Origin: Chitinophagaceae bacterium UBA3961
GTDB lineage: Bacteria > Bacteroidota > Bacteroidia > Chitinophagales > Chitinophagaceae
Length of the DNA stretch: 64,000 bases
Assembly: GCA_002385265.1 (NCBI GenBank)
Contig: DGDD01000300.1
Coordinates: forward strand, 53,058 to 117,057
Reading direction: 5' to 3'
This document shows, one piece after another, positions 18,704-27,639 of the stretch; the first letter of the stretch is position 1, and each line of letters begins with the position of its first letter. The notes under the pieces are model-generated. The model saw nothing but the letters and a program-made list of their open reading frames with translations, did no database searches and was not told where the DNA came from. Made by a program: the position numbers and the translations under genes.

Positions 18704-19657
18704 ATGAAAGTAATAGACCACATAAATAATTCGAAAAGCACCCTGGTTTCATTTGAAATCCTGCCTCCTTTGAAAGGGAAAACCATCAACTCTATTTATG
18801 AGCATTTGGACCCCTTGATGGAGTTCAAACCATCTTTTATCAATGTTACCTATCATCGAAGTGAGTTTGTGTTCAAGAAAAAGGCCGATGGCACTTTTGA
18901 GAAAGTAGAGGTAAGAAAGCGCCCCGGCACCGTTGGTATTTGTGCGGCTATCATGAACCATTATAAAGTGGATGCTGTTCCTCACCTTATATGCGGTGGT
19001 TTTAATAAACGTGAAACAGAAGATGCGTTGATCGATTTGAACTTCATTGGTGTAGACAATGTATTGGTGTTGAGAGGTGATGCTGCCAAGAACGAAACGG
19101 TATTCGAACCCGAACCCGGTGGAAATAAAAATGCATTGGAACTTTTAAGACAAACCGTTGATTTAAATCACGGGATTTATTTGGAAGAAGACATTCGCGA
19201 AGGATTCCGCACCAATTTCTGTATAGGCGTTGCCGGATATCCTGAAAAACATATTGAAGCTCCCAACTTACAATCGGATATTGAGTTTCTGAAAGCAAAA
19301 GTGGCTGCAGGAGCCGATTACGTAACTACTCAAATGTTTTTTGATAACAAAAAATACTTTGAATACGTAAGTGCTTGCAGAGCCGCAGGTATTGAAATTC
19401 CCATTGTTCCGGGTTTGAAACCATTGACTTCAAAAAAGCAACTTTCGGTTATTCCTAGAACTTTCAACGTTGATATTCCAACTGAATTGAGTTCTGAAAT
19501 TATGAAATGCAAAGTGGATGCGGATGTAGAAAAAGTAGGTACGGAGTGGTTGTTGCAACAATCGAAGGAATTGAAAGCAGCCGGAGTGCCGGTATTGCAC
19601 TATTATACACTTGGTAAGCCAAGAGTGATCTACAATGTTGTAAAAGAAATTTTCTAA
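18704..19657 (+). CDS. metF: methylenetetrahydrofolate reductase (NAD(P)H)
   Basis: A 317-residue flavoprotein of the MTHFR TIM-barrel family that reduces 5,10-methylene-THF to 5-methyl-THF for methionine synthesis. Visible family segments are FEILPPLKG near the N-terminus (catalytic Glu region), INVTYHRS, VLRGDAAKNE for FAD and folate binding, GVAGYPEKH, TQMFFDNKKY and VPGLKPLTS. Length is close to bacterial MetF (about 295-320). It has its own consensus promoter and a short leader, with no cobalamin or SAM riboswitch. A terminator-like hairpin follows directly, just before the adenosine deaminase gene. Confidence 0.95.
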   Translation: MKVIDHINNSKSTLVSFEILPPLKGKTINSIYEHLDPLMEFKPSFINVTYHRSEFVFKKKADGTFEKVEVRKRPGTVGICAAIMNHYKVDAVPHLICGGFNKRETEDALIDLNFIGVDNVLVLRGDAAKNETVFEPEPGGNKNALELLRQTVDLNHGIYLEEDIREGFRTNFCIGVAGYPEKHIEAPNLQSDIEFLKAKVAAGADYVTTQMFFDNKKYFEYVSACRAAGIEIPIVPGLKPLTSKKQLSVIPRTFNVDIPTELSSEIMKCKVDADVEKVGTEWLLQQSKELKAAGVPVLHYYTLGKPRVIYNVVKEIF

Positions 19658-19665
19658 CTTTCAAG

Positions 19666-19692
19666 AAGGCTATCAAAACGATGGCCTTTTTT
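19666..19692 (+). terminator. intrinsic terminator after metF
   Basis: AAGGC-TATC at 19666-19674 pairs with GAT-GGCCTT at 19680-19688 (one wobble), followed by a T run. It ends within about 10 nt of the next start codon. Confidence 0.7.
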
Positions 19693-19697
19693 ATACC

Positions 19698-20693
19698 ATG
19701 GACTTTTCAACTTTCCCCAAAATAGAACTGCATTTGCATTTGGATTGTAGCCTGAGTTACGAAGTAGTTCAGAAACTTGCTCCCTATGTAAGTTTTGAAG
19801 AATACCGCCGTGACTTCATTGCACCGCCTAAGTGCACTGATCTGGCCGACTATATAACCAGAGCCATCAAAGGTTTTGAATTGATGCAAACAGAAGAGCA
19901 GCTTCGTTTGGTGACCTTAGATTTATTTCAGCAGTTGAAGCAAGACGGCGTTGTATATGCAGAAATTCGATTTGCACCTTTGCAACATGTGTTTCAAGGA
20001 TTAACTGCAACAGAAGTGGTAACCATAGTAGATGCGGCCGTTGGAGAAGGCATTCGAGCTACAGGATTAGAGGGGCGTTTATTGCTTTGTACCCTTCGCC
20101 ATTTCAAAGAAGCTCAAAGTATGGAAACGGTTCAATTGGTGGAAGCCTTTCGCAATCGATATGTGGTTGGCTTTGATATTGCTGCTGATGAGGCCGGCTT
20201 CCCAATTGACGAACATAAATCGGCCTTTAACTACGCTCGCTCCAAAGGAATTCCCTGTACGGCACATGCAGGTGAGGCAAAAGGAGCCGAAAGCGTTTGG
20301 GAAACATTGGAGCATTTTACCCCAACTAGAATTGGGCACGGCGTAAGAAGTGCCGAGGACCCCAATTTATTGGTACATTTAAAAGCAAAAGACATTCATT
20401 TGGAGGTATGTCCTACCAGTAATGTACAAACCAATGTATTCCCCAGTTTGAAGGAGCATACCGCCACTACTATTTATGATGCGGGCGTGTCGATGAGCAT
20501 CAATACCGACGCGCGAGCCATTTCTGATACCACTCTTGGCAAAGAATACGACATTATGTTAGAAGAGTTCAAATGGACCATTGACCATCTGAAACATTGC
20601 AATTTTGAAGCGCTGCGCCATTGCTTTGCCCCCGAAACGCTGAAAGAAGAAATTAAAGCCAAATTAAATTCGGCTTACAGGCACTGGATATAG
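19698..20693 (+). CDS. add: adenosine deaminase
   Basis: A 331-residue amidohydrolase-fold enzyme that deaminates adenosine to inosine in purine salvage. Metal and catalytic motifs: N-terminal HLHLDCS (two Zn-binding His), TAHAGEAKG (Zn His plus catalytic Glu), RIGHGVRS, and C-terminal SINTDARAISDTTL with the metal-binding Asp. These four blocks in order are diagnostic of the ADA family; adenine-deaminase specificity cannot be fully excluded. The start is 10 nt after the metF terminator, so an independent promoter, or read-through, is needed; I saw no convincing one. Confidence 0.92.
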   Translation: MDFSTFPKIELHLHLDCSLSYEVVQKLAPYVSFEEYRRDFIAPPKCTDLADYITRAIKGFELMQTEEQLRLVTLDLFQQLKQDGVVYAEIRFAPLQHVFQGLTATEVVTIVDAAVGEGIRATGLEGRLLLCTLRHFKEAQSMETVQLVEAFRNRYVVGFDIAADEAGFPIDEHKSAFNYARSKGIPCTAHAGEAKGAESVWETLEHFTPTRIGHGVRSAEDPNLLVHLKAKDIHLEVCPTSNVQTNVFPSLKEHTATTIYDAGVSMSINTDARAISDTTLGKEYDIMLEEFKWTIDHLKHCNFEALRHCFAPETLKEEIKAKLNSAYRHWI

Positions 20694-20760
20694 CGCCTAT
20701 TTTACTGAATCCTGACGCTTTGCTTTTTTTGGGTGGGATAACTTTCTTATTTTGCTACCA

Positions 20761-22287
20761 ATGAAGTTTCTATCGCCTGCCATATCATCCCTTGCACGTC
20801 TTCGCCTCTGGCGAATTGACGGCTGGAAAAGCCATCCCATCACGGCACAGCGGGAAGTGCTTCAAAACCTGGTAACAGCGGCCCAGTATACAGAGTTTGG
20901 TCGCAAATACCAATTCAACAAGCTGTTCAATATTCGTTCCTTTAAACAAGCTGTACCGATTCATGAATATGAAGACATGAAGCCGTATATCGATAGGATC
21001 ATGAACGGTGAGCAGAACGTGCTCTGGAACACACCGGTTACATGGTTTGCTAAAAGCAGCGGCACTACCAGTTCTAAGAGTAAATTCATTCCGGTAACGG
21101 ACGAGAGTTTGGAAGATTGCCATTACAAAGCAGCCAAAGACGTACTTTCCTTATACTATGTTTTCAATCCCGAATCCGATTTGCTAACCGGCAAAGGATT
21201 GGTGATTGGAGGCAGTCATACCATCAATCCATTAAATGAAGACGCGAATTATGGCGATTTAAGTGCCGTTTTGCTTCAAAACTCTCCATTCTGGGGACAC
21301 TGGATTCGCACTCCGGATCTTAGTATTGCACTGATGGATGAATGGGAGTCGAAAATTGAAAAATTAGCAGAGAGTACGATCAAGGAAAATGTCACTTCAA
21401 TATCGGGAGTGCCTACTTGGACCTTGATTCTATTCAGAAGAATATTAGAGCTAACCGGAAAATCGACCATTTCGGAAGTATGGCCCTCACTTGAATTGTA
21501 TATGCATGGTGGTGTTTCCTTCACCCCATACAAACAACAATTTGATGAGTTAATTGGGAAGAAGATCAATTACCTGGAAATGTACAATGCCAGCGAAGGC
21601 TTCTTCGCTGCACAAGATATACCCGGTAATGACGGCATGTTGCTGTTTACCGATCACGGTATTTTTATGGAGTTCATGCCGGTAGAAGAATATGGAAAAG
21701 AGAATCCAAAAACCATTGGCCTCGGCGATGTAGAACTAGGGAAGCATTACGCGCCTGTAATTAGCACCAATGGTGGGTTATGGCGTTATCTATTAGGCGA
21801 CACTATTGAATTCACGAGTTTAGCGCCGTTTAGGATAAAAGTAAGTGGCCGACTCAAACACTATATCAATGCCTTTGGAGAAGAGCTGATGGTTGCGAAT
21901 GCCGACAAAGCCATTGCTGAAGCTTGTGAAGCCACAGGAGCCATTGTGAACGATTATACGGCAGCTCCCGTTTATTTCGGGGAAACAGGGAATGGTGCCC
22001 ATGAATGGTTGATTGAGTTTGAGCGTGCACCAGACAATTTGGAAACCTTTACGATGCATTTAGATGCTTCTTTGAAAGCCGTTAACTCAGATTATGAAGC
22101 CAAGCGTCACAAAAGCATTGCTTTGGGCCTACCTATAGTTCATTCAATCAATAAAGGGGTTTTCACGCAGTGGTTGAAAACGAGAGGAAAGCTAGGCGGG
22201 CAACACAAAGTGCCTCGTTTATCGAATAACAGGGTATATGTAGAAGAAATCAAAGAGATTGGCGCGAACGTATTTAAAATTCAATAG
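20761..22287 (+). CDS. GH3 auxin-responsive promoter family protein (acyl-adenylating enzyme)
   Basis: A 508-residue protein of the GH3 family in the ANL adenylate-forming superfamily. ATG 20761 is preferred over TTG 20752. The ATP-binding loop is at about residue 102 (AKSSGTTSSKSKFIPVT). Later blocks are MYNASEGFFAAQ (motif II), the YRYLLGD-like segment WRYLLGDTIEF, and the hinge VSGRLKHYINAFGEEL. In plants GH3 enzymes join amino acids to auxin or jasmonate; the substrate of the widespread bacteroidotal members is unknown. It stands between add and fabG in the same direction without overlap. Confidence 0.88.
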   Translation: MKFLSPAISSLARLRLWRIDGWKSHPITAQREVLQNLVTAAQYTEFGRKYQFNKLFNIRSFKQAVPIHEYEDMKPYIDRIMNGEQNVLWNTPVTWFAKSSGTTSSKSKFIPVTDESLEDCHYKAAKDVLSLYYVFNPESDLLTGKGLVIGGSHTINPLNEDANYGDLSAVLLQNSPFWGHWIRTPDLSIALMDEWESKIEKLAESTIKENVTSISGVPTWTLILFRRILELTGKSTISEVWPSLELYMHGGVSFTPYKQQFDELIGKKINYLEMYNASEGFFAAQDIPGNDGMLLFTDHGIFMEFMPVEEYGKENPKTIGLGDVELGKHYAPVISTNGGLWRYLLGDTIEFTSLAPFRIKVSGRLKHYINAFGEELMVANADKAIAEACEATGAIVNDYTAAPVYFGETGNGAHEWLIEFERAPDNLETFTMHLDASLKAVNSDYEAKRHKSIALGLPIVHSINKGVFTQWLKTRGKLGGQHKVPRLSNNRVYVEEIKEIGANVFKIQ

Positions 22288-22294
22288 CATAGAG

Positions 22295-22302
22295 TATTTT
22301 TG
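22295..22302 (+). promoter_or_regulatory. fabG -7 promoter box
   Basis: TATTTTTG fits TAnnTTTG and lies 20 nt before the fabG ATG; the -33 element is weak (TATT at the expected position). Confidence 0.55.
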
Positions 22303-22322
22303 CGCTTCCAAAACAAATCAAC

Positions 22323-23078
22323 ATGAAATTATTAGAAGGAAAAGTAGCGATCGTTACCGGTGCGGCAAGAGGTATTGGAGAAGCCATTGCTATAAAGTTT
22401 GCAGAACAAGGAGCAGCTGTTGCTTTTACATATGTAAGTGAATCAAGTGCCCCTAAAGCGGCCGCTTTGGAAGAGAAGTTGAAAGGCCTAGGGGTGAAAG
22501 CAAAAGCATATAAAAGCAATGCAGGTGTTTTTGCAGATTGCGAAGCTTTTGTAAACGATGTGTTGAAAGAATTCGGCACAATTGACATTTGTGTGAACAA
22601 TGCAGGTATTTCAAAAGATAACTTGTTGTTGCGTTTAACTCCTGATCAATGGACAGACGTTATTAATACCAACTTGAACAGTGTGTTCTATATGACCAAG
22701 CTTGTAATTAAACCAATGATGAAAGCTCGTTTTGGTTCAATTATAAACATGAGCTCTATTATTGGCGAGACAGGTAATGCCGGACAAAGCGTTTATGCGG
22801 CCAGTAAAGCAGGTGTAATTGGCTTTACTAAAAGTGTTGCGAAAGAATTGGGAAGTAGAAATATTCGTTGCAATGCCATTGCTCCGGGTTTTGTTGAAAC
22901 AGACATGACCTCTTATTTGAAAGATGGAGGCAATGCTGAAACCTATTTGAAAAATATTCCTTTGGGGAAATTTGCCAAGGCAGAAGATATTGCGAATGCA
23001 ACTTTATTCCTTGCGTCGGAAATGGGCGCCTACGTTACCGGTCAAACCATTAGTGTTTGCGGTGGCTTGAATATCTAA
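22323..23078 (+). CDS. fabG: 3-oxoacyl-[acyl-carrier-protein] reductase
   Basis: A 251-residue classical short-chain dehydrogenase that reduces 3-oxoacyl-ACP in fatty-acid elongation. It has the NADPH motif TGAARGIGEA at residues 12-21, NNAG at about 92, the catalytic tetrad Asn, Ser (MSSIIGETGN), Tyr and Lys (YAASKAG), the post-catalytic CNAIAPGFVETDMT, and the C-terminal YVTGQTISVCGGLNI typical of FabG. It has its own -7 box and a downstream terminator, so it is a single-gene unit outside a fab cluster. Confidence 0.92.
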   Translation: MKLLEGKVAIVTGAARGIGEAIAIKFAEQGAAVAFTYVSESSAPKAAALEEKLKGLGVKAKAYKSNAGVFADCEAFVNDVLKEFGTIDICVNNAGISKDNLLLRLTPDQWTDVINTNLNSVFYMTKLVIKPMMKARFGSIINMSSIIGETGNAGQSVYAASKAGVIGFTKSVAKELGSRNIRCNAIAPGFVETDMTSYLKDGGNAETYLKNIPLGKFAKAEDIANATLFLASEMGAYVTGQTISVCGGLNI

Positions 23079-23100
23079 GAAGGATCAACAAATTGATAGT

Positions 23101-23127
23101 AAATGCCTTCTCTAAAAGAAGGCATTT
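23101..23127 (+). terminator. intrinsic terminator after fabG
   Basis: An 11-bp perfect stem (23101-23111 with 23117-23127), a 5-nt loop and an adjoining T-rich tract. It separates fabG from the antiporter gene that starts at 23148. Confidence 0.85.
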
Positions 23128-23147
23128 TAATTTTAAAGTGAGAACTT

Positions 23148-24425
23148 ATGGTAACCTTATTAATTGTAGTGTTTTGCTTGGGGTATGCTGCGATAGCATT
23201 TGAGCATGTGATTCGACTTAATAAGGCAGCCACTGCATTGATAACAGGTGTTCTTTGTTGGACGATCTATGTTACCATGTCGAATGAAACTGATCTTGTT
23301 AATCATCATTTAGAATCACATCTGGGCAGCATTGCCGGCATCTTGTTTTTCCTTCTCGGCGCCATGACCATTGTTGAATTGATTGATTCACATGAAGGAT
23401 TTGAAATCATTACTCAACGAATTCGAAACATAAGTGCAAAGAAGTTGTTGTGGACCGTAAGCTTGTTGGCATTTTTTCTTAGTGCCATTCTCGACAACTT
23501 GACTACGGCAATTGTGATGGTATCTCTTGTTAGGAAATTAGTTGGCGATTCCAAAAAGCGCTTGTTGCTATGCGGAATGATTGTAATTGCCGCTAATGCA
23601 GGAGGAGCTTGGTCGCCTATTGGAGACGTTACAACAACGATGTTATGGATCGGTGGACAACTTACAACATCCTCAATTGTAATACATTTATTCATTCCTT
23701 CTTTGATCTCATTGTTGGTTCCTTTATTCTTGGTGGGTTCTCAATTTCAGGGTCCTGCTCTTGAAGCGCCGATATCCGAAACTTCTAATGCAACGCCTAT
23801 TTCGAATCGAGATCGTTCTATCGTTTTTTATAGTGGATTGGGTATTCTTATACTGGTGCCGGTTTTTAAAACCTTCACGCATTTACCTCCCTATATGGGT
23901 ATGTTGCTTGGTTTGGGAATAATTTGGGTGATCACTGAAATACTTCACGCGGGAAAAAGTAGTGAAGACAAAAACTTCTTTAGCGTGGTATACGCCATTC
24001 GAAAAGCGGATACCCCGAGCATCTTATTTTTTCTCGGCATTCTTTTGATGGTAGCAGTATTGGAAACAACCGGTGTGCTTGTAGCTGCGGCAGAGGGTTT
24101 ACAATCTTCTATCGGCAACAATACTATTATCGTTGGATTGATTGGATTGTTTTCGGCAGTAGTGGACAACGTGCCACTGGTAGCCGCTTCAATGGGAATG
24201 TATTCGCTTGATCAATTCCATGTTGACCATAACTTTTGGCTATTCCTCGCATATTGTACCGGAACAGGGGGCAGTATTTTGATCATAGGATCTGCAGCCG
24301 GTGTTGCAGCCATGGGAATTGAAAAGATTGAATTTGGATGGTATTTGAAAAAGATCGCATGGATTGCTTTAATCGGGTATTTGGCCGGTATAGCAACTTT
24401 TTTGTTATTGAATGGCTTAGTGTAG
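23148..24425 (+). CDS. nhaD: NhaD-type sodium:proton antiporter
   Basis: A 425-residue inner-membrane protein with about 11-13 hydrophobic helices, a member of the ion transporter (IT) superfamily. Family segments visible: FLLGAMTIVELIDSHEGF, AILDNLTTAIVM with the DNLTT ion-site motif, ANAGGAWSPIGDVTTTMLW, and a second half-repeat AVVDNVPLVAASMGMY followed by GTGGSILIIGSAAG. Those paired unwound-helix motifs are diagnostic. It exchanges Na+ or Li+ for protons, aiding pH and salt homeostasis. It ends 2 bp before the convergent crotonase gene, so read-through antisense is possible. Confidence 0.9.
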   Translation: MVTLLIVVFCLGYAAIAFEHVIRLNKAATALITGVLCWTIYVTMSNETDLVNHHLESHLGSIAGILFFLLGAMTIVELIDSHEGFEIITQRIRNISAKKLLWTVSLLAFFLSAILDNLTTAIVMVSLVRKLVGDSKKRLLLCGMIVIAANAGGAWSPIGDVTTTMLWIGGQLTTSSIVIHLFIPSLISLLVPLFLVGSQFQGPALEAPISETSNATPISNRDRSIVFYSGLGILILVPVFKTFTHLPPYMGMLLGLGIIWVITEILHAGKSSEDKNFFSVVYAIRKADTPSILFFLGILLMVAVLETTGVLVAAAEGLQSSIGNNTIIVGLIGLFSAVVDNVPLVAASMGMYSLDQFHVDHNFWLFLAYCTGTGGSILIIGSAAGVAAMGIEKIEFGWYLKKIAWIALIGYLAGIATFLLLNGLV

Positions 24426-24427
24426 TA

Positions 24428-25186
24428 CTAAGCCTTTTTAAACTTCTGAATCGCGGCTCTGGTAAATTCACTTAAAACCAAACTGCCACTAATTGCGGCT
24501 CTCTCAAAAAGCAGGTGCTCCCAATGCTCGGTACCTTCCCATTGTATTTTTTTCAATGCGGCCATGGCATCCGGATTATAATTCATCAATTGAAGAGTCA
24601 GTTTGTTCACAGCATCGTCCAATACCTCTGCCGTACTATATAAATCAGTAAACAAGCCTCTTTCTTTTGCCCAAGTAGCAGAACGCCAATTGCCGGCGTC
24701 AATTGATAATTCACAAAAGGCAGCTTTGCCGATTTTTCTTTCTACAGCGGGTCCAACTACAAATGGACCGATGCCTACTGCTAATTCGCTGAGCTTCACT
24801 GATGCCGTATCAAGTGCAATGGCATAGTCAGCGGCAGCGGCAATACCCACACCTCCTCCAACACATTTGCCTTGAATACGAGCAATTACAAATTTTGAAC
24901 TGGTACGAATGGCATTGATCACATGCGCAAAGCCACTGAAAAATTTCTTTCCTTGTTCTTCTGTTTCTATGGCAATCAACTCGTCGAAGCTAGCACCTGC
25001 GCAAAAAGCTTTCTCGCCTGCAGATCTCAATACAATCACTCGAATATTGTGATCTTTTCCGGCTTCTACAATTGCATGCGATAATTCTTCCAGAATAGCT
25101 GCAGGTAAAGAATTGCTTTGAGGATGATAAAACTCAATTTGAGCGATATGATTGTCAACAGTTGTTTTTACGTAAGCAGTATTCAT
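24428..25186 (-). CDS. enoyl-CoA hydratase/isomerase family protein (crotonase)
   Basis: A 252-residue crotonase-fold protein with the oxyanion-hole segments AFCAGASFDEL and GKCVGGGVGIAAAAD. At the place of the first catalytic Glu of hydratases (GGG-x-E) there is Gly (GGGVG), while the second Glu position (LSELAVGIGP) is kept. It may therefore be an isomerase or lyase-type member rather than a full hydratase. It lies just downstream of paaZ in the same orientation (gap about 235 bp), so a role in ring-degradation or fatty-acyl-CoA metabolism (a PaaF or PaaG relative) is plausible but unproved. Confidence 0.8.
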   Translation of the reverse strand: MNTAYVKTTVDNHIAQIEFYHPQSNSLPAAILEELSHAIVEAGKDHNIRVIVLRSAGEKAFCAGASFDELIAIETEEQGKKFFSGFAHVINAIRTSSKFVIARIQGKCVGGGVGIAAAADYAIALDTASVKLSELAVGIGPFVVGPAVERKIGKAAFCELSIDAGNWRSATWAKERGLFTDLYSTAEVLDDAVNKLTLQLMNYNPDAMAALKKIQWEGTEHWEHLLFERAAISGSLVLSEFTRAAIQKFKKA

Positions 25187-25421
25187 TGCTGTTAATGATT
25201 TAAAATTGCGAAACTGTTTTATTTAGCTAAGTTTCTTGTATAATTTTTTTTCGCTTTGTCTCTTGTCGTATTCAGCCTTGTGCTAACTCAAAAGCTGCTG
25301 TCTTAATCTACAAATGAACGATTTGCACATTTTTGTAATCAACTTTCAGATAGTAAAGAATGAGCGAGCGCTTTGTCGGACTTACAGTACTACATTACTC
25401 CGAGTCCTCGAGCCTCCGTGT

Positions 25422-27473
25422 TTATTCTCCCTTCTTTTGAACCATCGTTAAAATGGTGGCGACCCCTACAATCGGATCATCTGTTGTGTCCATCATTTCA
25501 ACATACCATTTTACAATGCCTTTGGAAAGATCTGTTGCTTCTTTTTTATCGGAAGGCAATTTTTCTTTGCAAGTAAAGCGAATATAAATAGATGCTCCGG
25601 GATAAACCGGTTTGGTGAATCGAAGTTCATCTATTCCATAGTTTAATAGAACCGGATTCTTTTCATAGCTGTCTACGAACAGACCTGCCGCAATGCTCAT
25701 GATAAAATATCCATGTGCCACTTGTTGTTCGAACATAGTGCCCTTGAAATCAGTATCCGTTAGGTGTGCGTAGAAATGATCTCCGCTTAAATCGGCAAAA
25801 CGAGTGATGTCTTCACTTGTAATTACTCGTTTATCGGTGATGATCTGATCACCAATTTGTAATTCTTCGAAATACTTTTTAAAAGGATGTTTTCCGGGAT
25901 CAATTCCAGGTGCATGTGGTTGATGCACTTGAGTAATGGCTCTTATCATGGCCGGAGAACCTTGTATGGCCGTTCTTTGCATGTAATGTTTCACACCTCT
26001 TAATCCTCCCATTTCTTCTCCACCCCCGGCTCTTCCCGGTCCGCCGTGCACCAATAGTGGCAAGGGAGAACCATGACCGGTACTTTCTTTTGCACACTCA
26101 TCGTTCAATACCAAAACGCGTCCGTGATGAGTAGCTGCTTCAATGGTATACTGCGCTGCATTCGAAGGGTTTCCGGTTACAATGGTAGTAACCAATGACC
26201 CTTTGCCTTTCTTACTCAATACGATCGCCTCTTCTAAAGTTTTATAAGGCATCAATGTGCTCACCGGACCAAATGCTTCTACTTCATGAACTGCTTCTGT
26301 TTCAAAAGGGCGTTCGTTAAGTAATAGTAGTGGCGATAAGAAAGCGCCTTTTGTACTGTCGGCATCTACTACCGATACACTATCGAGTGAGCCATAGATC
26401 AATTGAGATGCTGCTAACAATTTTTGGACCTGTGCCAGTACTTCTTTCCGCTGTTGTTCTCCGGCAAGCGAACCCATTCTCACTTTTTCATTCAATGGGT
26501 TTCCAATTACTGTTTGAGCCAGGGATTTTTTTAGGTCTTCTGCAACCGCTTCTAATTTACTATCAGGAACCAATATCCGACGAACACCGGTACATCTTTG
26601 ACCGGCTTTCAAGGTCATTTCTTTTCTGATCTCCTTTATAAAAACATTCCAATTCTCAGAGCCGGGCTCTACATCCGGTGCTAAAACAATACAATTCAAA
26701 CTGTCGGCTTCCATGGTGAAGGAAGTGTTCTCTCGTAAAATATTCGGATTCGATTTCAAGAGCAATCCGGTGCTGGCACTTCCTGTAAACGTTACTACGT
26801 CTTGTGAGGTTACATGATCCAATAGATCGCCGGCACTGCCACATATCAGTTGCAATGCGCCTTCCGGTAATATTTTAGAAGCGATCATCTCTTGAACTAC
26901 AGCATTTGTAAGATAGCTGGTAACGGTGGCAGGCTTTACGATACAAGGCATACCGGCCAATAAGTTAACAGCAATTTTCTCTAACATTCCCCATACAGGA
27001 AAATTAAAAGCGTTGATATGAATGGCCACTCCTTCTTTCGGTGTAAGAATATGGGTGCCCATAAAAGTATTGCCCTTGCTTAGGTTGTGAGCTTCACCGT
27101 CAATACAAAAGGGTGTGTCTGGAAAGCGTCTTCTTAATGATGCGTTGGCAAATAGGTTTCCAATGCCGCCTTCAATGTCTACCCAGCTATCGGCTTTTGT
27201 AGCACCTGTTTGATAACTAATATCATAAAACTTTGGTAAGTGTTCGCGCAAATGAATCGCCATTGCTTTCAACATCCGTCCTCTTTCATGGAAACTCATT
27301 TTTCGCAAAGCGGGGTTTCCCTTGGTACGCGCATACTGAGCAATGTCGTAAAATCTTAAACCTTTTGTTGAAGCCGAAGCGATGGCTTCGCCGGTAACGG
27401 CATTGAATAAGGGTTGGCCTGTATCATCAGCTTTGATCCAGGAACCAAATACGTAATTTTCTAATTGATACAT
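25422..27473 (-). CDS. paaZ: phenylacetic acid degradation bifunctional protein PaaZ (oxepin-CoA hydrolase / semialdehyde dehydrogenase)
   Basis: A 683-residue fusion, like E. coli PaaZ (681). Start ATG 27473 (MYQLENYVFGSWIKAD) replaces the longer frame from 27497. The N-terminal ~520 residues are an aldehyde dehydrogenase with catalytic Glu (MEADSLNC) and Cys (KAGQRCTGVRR). The C-terminal ~150 residues are a MaoC-like (R)-hydratase with the catalytic pair in SGDHFYAH and a VAHGYFIMS helix. It hydrolyses the oxepin-CoA ring and oxidises the resulting aldehyde to 3-oxo-5,6-didehydrosuberyl-CoA. Both active sites look intact. It is 20 kb away from the paaABCDE operon, so the pathway is split. 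Confidence 0.95.
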   Translation of the reverse strand: MYQLENYVFGSWIKADDTGQPLFNAVTGEAIASASTKGLRFYDIAQYARTKGNPALRKMSFHERGRMLKAMAIHLREHLPKFYDISYQTGATKADSWVDIEGGIGNLFANASLRRRFPDTPFCIDGEAHNLSKGNTFMGTHILTPKEGVAIHINAFNFPVWGMLEKIAVNLLAGMPCIVKPATVTSYLTNAVVQEMIASKILPEGALQLICGSAGDLLDHVTSQDVVTFTGSASTGLLLKSNPNILRENTSFTMEADSLNCIVLAPDVEPGSENWNVFIKEIRKEMTLKAGQRCTGVRRILVPDSKLEAVAEDLKKSLAQTVIGNPLNEKVRMGSLAGEQQRKEVLAQVQKLLAASQLIYGSLDSVSVVDADSTKGAFLSPLLLLNERPFETEAVHEVEAFGPVSTLMPYKTLEEAIVLSKKGKGSLVTTIVTGNPSNAAQYTIEAATHHGRVLVLNDECAKESTGHGSPLPLLVHGGPGRAGGGEEMGGLRGVKHYMQRTAIQGSPAMIRAITQVHQPHAPGIDPGKHPFKKYFEELQIGDQIITDKRVITSEDITRFADLSGDHFYAHLTDTDFKGTMFEQQVAHGYFIMSIAAGLFVDSYEKNPVLLNYGIDELRFTKPVYPGASIYIRFTCKEKLPSDKKEATDLSKGIVKWYVEMMDTTDDPIVGVATILTMVQKKGE

Positions 27474-27639
27474 AACAAGCAAGCAAATATTGATCAAAGT
27501 TAGAAAATAAAAACTAGGGGAACGTAGATTTTATGTCCCGTCAACTTTAACCCAGTTTGCACCTATTAAAAACGTAAAATATCTGTGTCATGTGTTTTAT
27601 TTCTTGGTAATTTCATCGCGTTAATACACCAACAGCCAC

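Noticed and set aside
23128-23147. Riboswitch or leader before nhaD
   Set aside because: Only a fabG terminator and 20 nt of spacer are present; no conserved aptamer-like element.
25361-25441. 26-codon frame MSERFVGL... overlapping the end of paaZ
   Set aside because: No leader composition, no RNA structure and no clear promoter; chance frame.
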